Source: CAZWVM01 sp964637705 (GTDB taxonomy: Bacteria > UBA8481). Taken from it: a stretch of 7,088 nucleotides of DNA. The stretch is taken from NCBI GenBank assembly GCA_964637705.1, contig CAZWVM010000182.1, positions 1 to 7,088 on the forward strand. The letters are read 5' to 3'. The stretch's first letter is position 1. Each line of letters starts with the position of its first letter. Below are positions 6,495 through 7,088 of this stretch, one piece after another. Made by a program: the position numbers and the translations under genes. Under the pieces are notes generated by a model that saw nothing but the letters and a program-made list of their open reading frames with translations, had not been told where the DNA came from and did not search any database.

Positions 6495-7088
6495 TCAGGA
6501 GGCCGCGGCGGGCGCGTCGAGGCCGAAGGCCTTGTGCAGGGCCCGCGCCGCGTCCGCGACCCGGTCGCGGTCGATGATCACGGAGATCCGGATCTCGGAG
6601 GTCGAGATCATCTGGATGTTGATGCCCTCCTTCGACAGCGTCCGGAACATCGTCGCGGCCACCCCCGGGTGCTGCGCCATCGCGACGCCCACGATCGAAA
6701 CCTTGCCGATGTTCTCGTCGGAACGGACCGCGCCGCCGCCGATCTTTTTGATCGAGGCGTTGACGATCTCGAGGGCCCGGGGCAGGTCGGCCTTGCCCAC
6801 GGTGAAGGAAATGTCGTTCTTCCCGACCTCGGAGGCCGACTGCACGATCACGTCGACGTTGATCCGGGCGTCCGCGAGGGCGCCGAAGAGCTCGGCGGCG
6901 ACCCCCGGCTTGTCCGGGACCTCCTCCACCGTCACCTTCGCCTCCTCCGCGTCGTGCGCCACGCCGCGGATCATCACGCTTTCCATTCCCGCATCGACCG
7001 TAGACTGGATCATGGTTCCTTCTCCTTCGTTGAATGACGAACGGACGTGGATCTTGACGCCGAACTTGGCCCCGAACTCGATCGAGCG
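6495..7088 (-). CDS. lysC: Aspartokinase (aspartate kinase), C-terminal regulatory part, cut by right window edge
   Basis: Aspartokinase phosphorylates L-aspartate with ATP, the first step towards lysine, threonine, methionine and isoleucine, in the cytoplasm. The open frame has no stop back to the right edge, giving 197 visible residues; the catalytic amino-acid kinase domain lies outside. The first 25 residues hold the end of that domain, with the family's RSIEF...KIHVRSSF signature, then two ACT domains. Counted from the internal Met at 7013, ACT1 spans about residues 26-98 (AKVTVEEVPDKPGVAAELFG, then INVDVIVQS) and ACT2 about 104-170 (GKVSIVGVAMAQHPGVAATM, then the hallmark ISTSEIRISV). 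In the family these domains bind lysine and/or threonine for feedback inhibition. The Met at 7013 has a strong Shine-Dalgarno sequence and may start a separate beta subunit. The gene ends with TGA 8 nt before cimA. The identity is firm; which amino acid inhibits it cannot be read here. Confidence 0.94.
   Translation of the reverse strand, partial: RSIEFGAKFGVKIHVRSSFNEGEGTMIQSTVDAGMESVMIRGVAHDAEEAKVTVEEVPDKPGVAAELFGALADARINVDVIVQSASEVGKNDISFTVGKADLPRALEIVNASIKKIGGGAVRSDENIGKVSIVGVAMAQHPGVAATMFRTLSKEGINIQMISTSEIRISVIIDRDRVADAARALHKAFGLDAPAAAS
7022..7027 (-). promoter_or_regulatory. Strong internal Shine-Dalgarno sequence inside lysC, before in-frame ATG at 7013
   Basis: On the minus strand AAGGAG stands 8 nt before an in-frame ATG (7013-7011). 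The site falls between the kinase domain and the first ACT domain. That is where Bacillus subtilis and Corynebacterium glutamicum lysC are known to start translation of a separate small beta subunit. A protein from this ATG would have 172 residues and consist of the two ACT domains. That it is used here is inference. Confidence 0.55.

Noticed and set aside
6534..7037. Plus-strand open frame of 167 codons opposite lysC
   Set aside because: Antisense to well-conserved ACT domains; the His/Asp/Arg-rich translation is typical of a shadow frame.

Overview
The window reads as a stretch of chromosomal housekeeping DNA from a GC-rich bacterium. It is probably part of a draft or metagenome-assembled genome, because a run of exactly 100 N interrupts one gene. 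The protein types (lysC next to cimA, a cysteine-rich HisRS, a 7TM-HD phosphodiesterase followed by ybeY and CNNM/CBS proteins) suggest an acidobacterial, deltaproteobacterial or similar GC-rich lineage. The sequence alone does not fix the phylum.

Every real gene lies on the minus strand, so the reading order runs from right to left. It starts with the 3' part of lysC (aspartokinase, cut by the right edge), then cimA ((R)-citramalate synthase), hisS (histidyl-tRNA synthetase), a pgpH-like 7TM-HD phosphodiesterase broken by the N run, ybeY (rRNA endonuclease), and two CNNM/DUF21 membrane-protein genes, the second cut by the left edge. Junctions are very tight: 8 nt, 1-nt overlap, 28 nt, 13 nt, 4-nt overlap and 4-nt overlap. 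No intergenic space is long enough for an obvious promoter, terminator or RNA gene, so the seven genes look like one transcriptional unit or part of one.

Functionally there are two blocks. lysC and cimA belong to amino-acid synthesis: the aspartate family, and the pyruvate/citramalate route to 2-oxobutyrate and isoleucine. hisS, pgpH, ybeY and the CNNM pair form a translation, ribosome-maturation, second-messenger and ion-transport block; pgpH-ybeY and ybeY-corC neighbourhoods are familiar in many bacteria.

I see no mobile element, CRISPR array, tRNA, rRNA, phage gene or toxin-antitoxin pair, and nothing I would call a new system. The points worth a second look are small: an in-frame internal start with a strong Shine-Dalgarno sequence in lysC, a YbeY with two changed key residues (His to Asp at the third metal-ligand position, Arg to Lys at the E. 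coli R59 position), a His to Gln change in the phosphodiesterase HD domain, the loss of its core HD motif in the assembly gap, and a coupled pair of short CNNM proteins.
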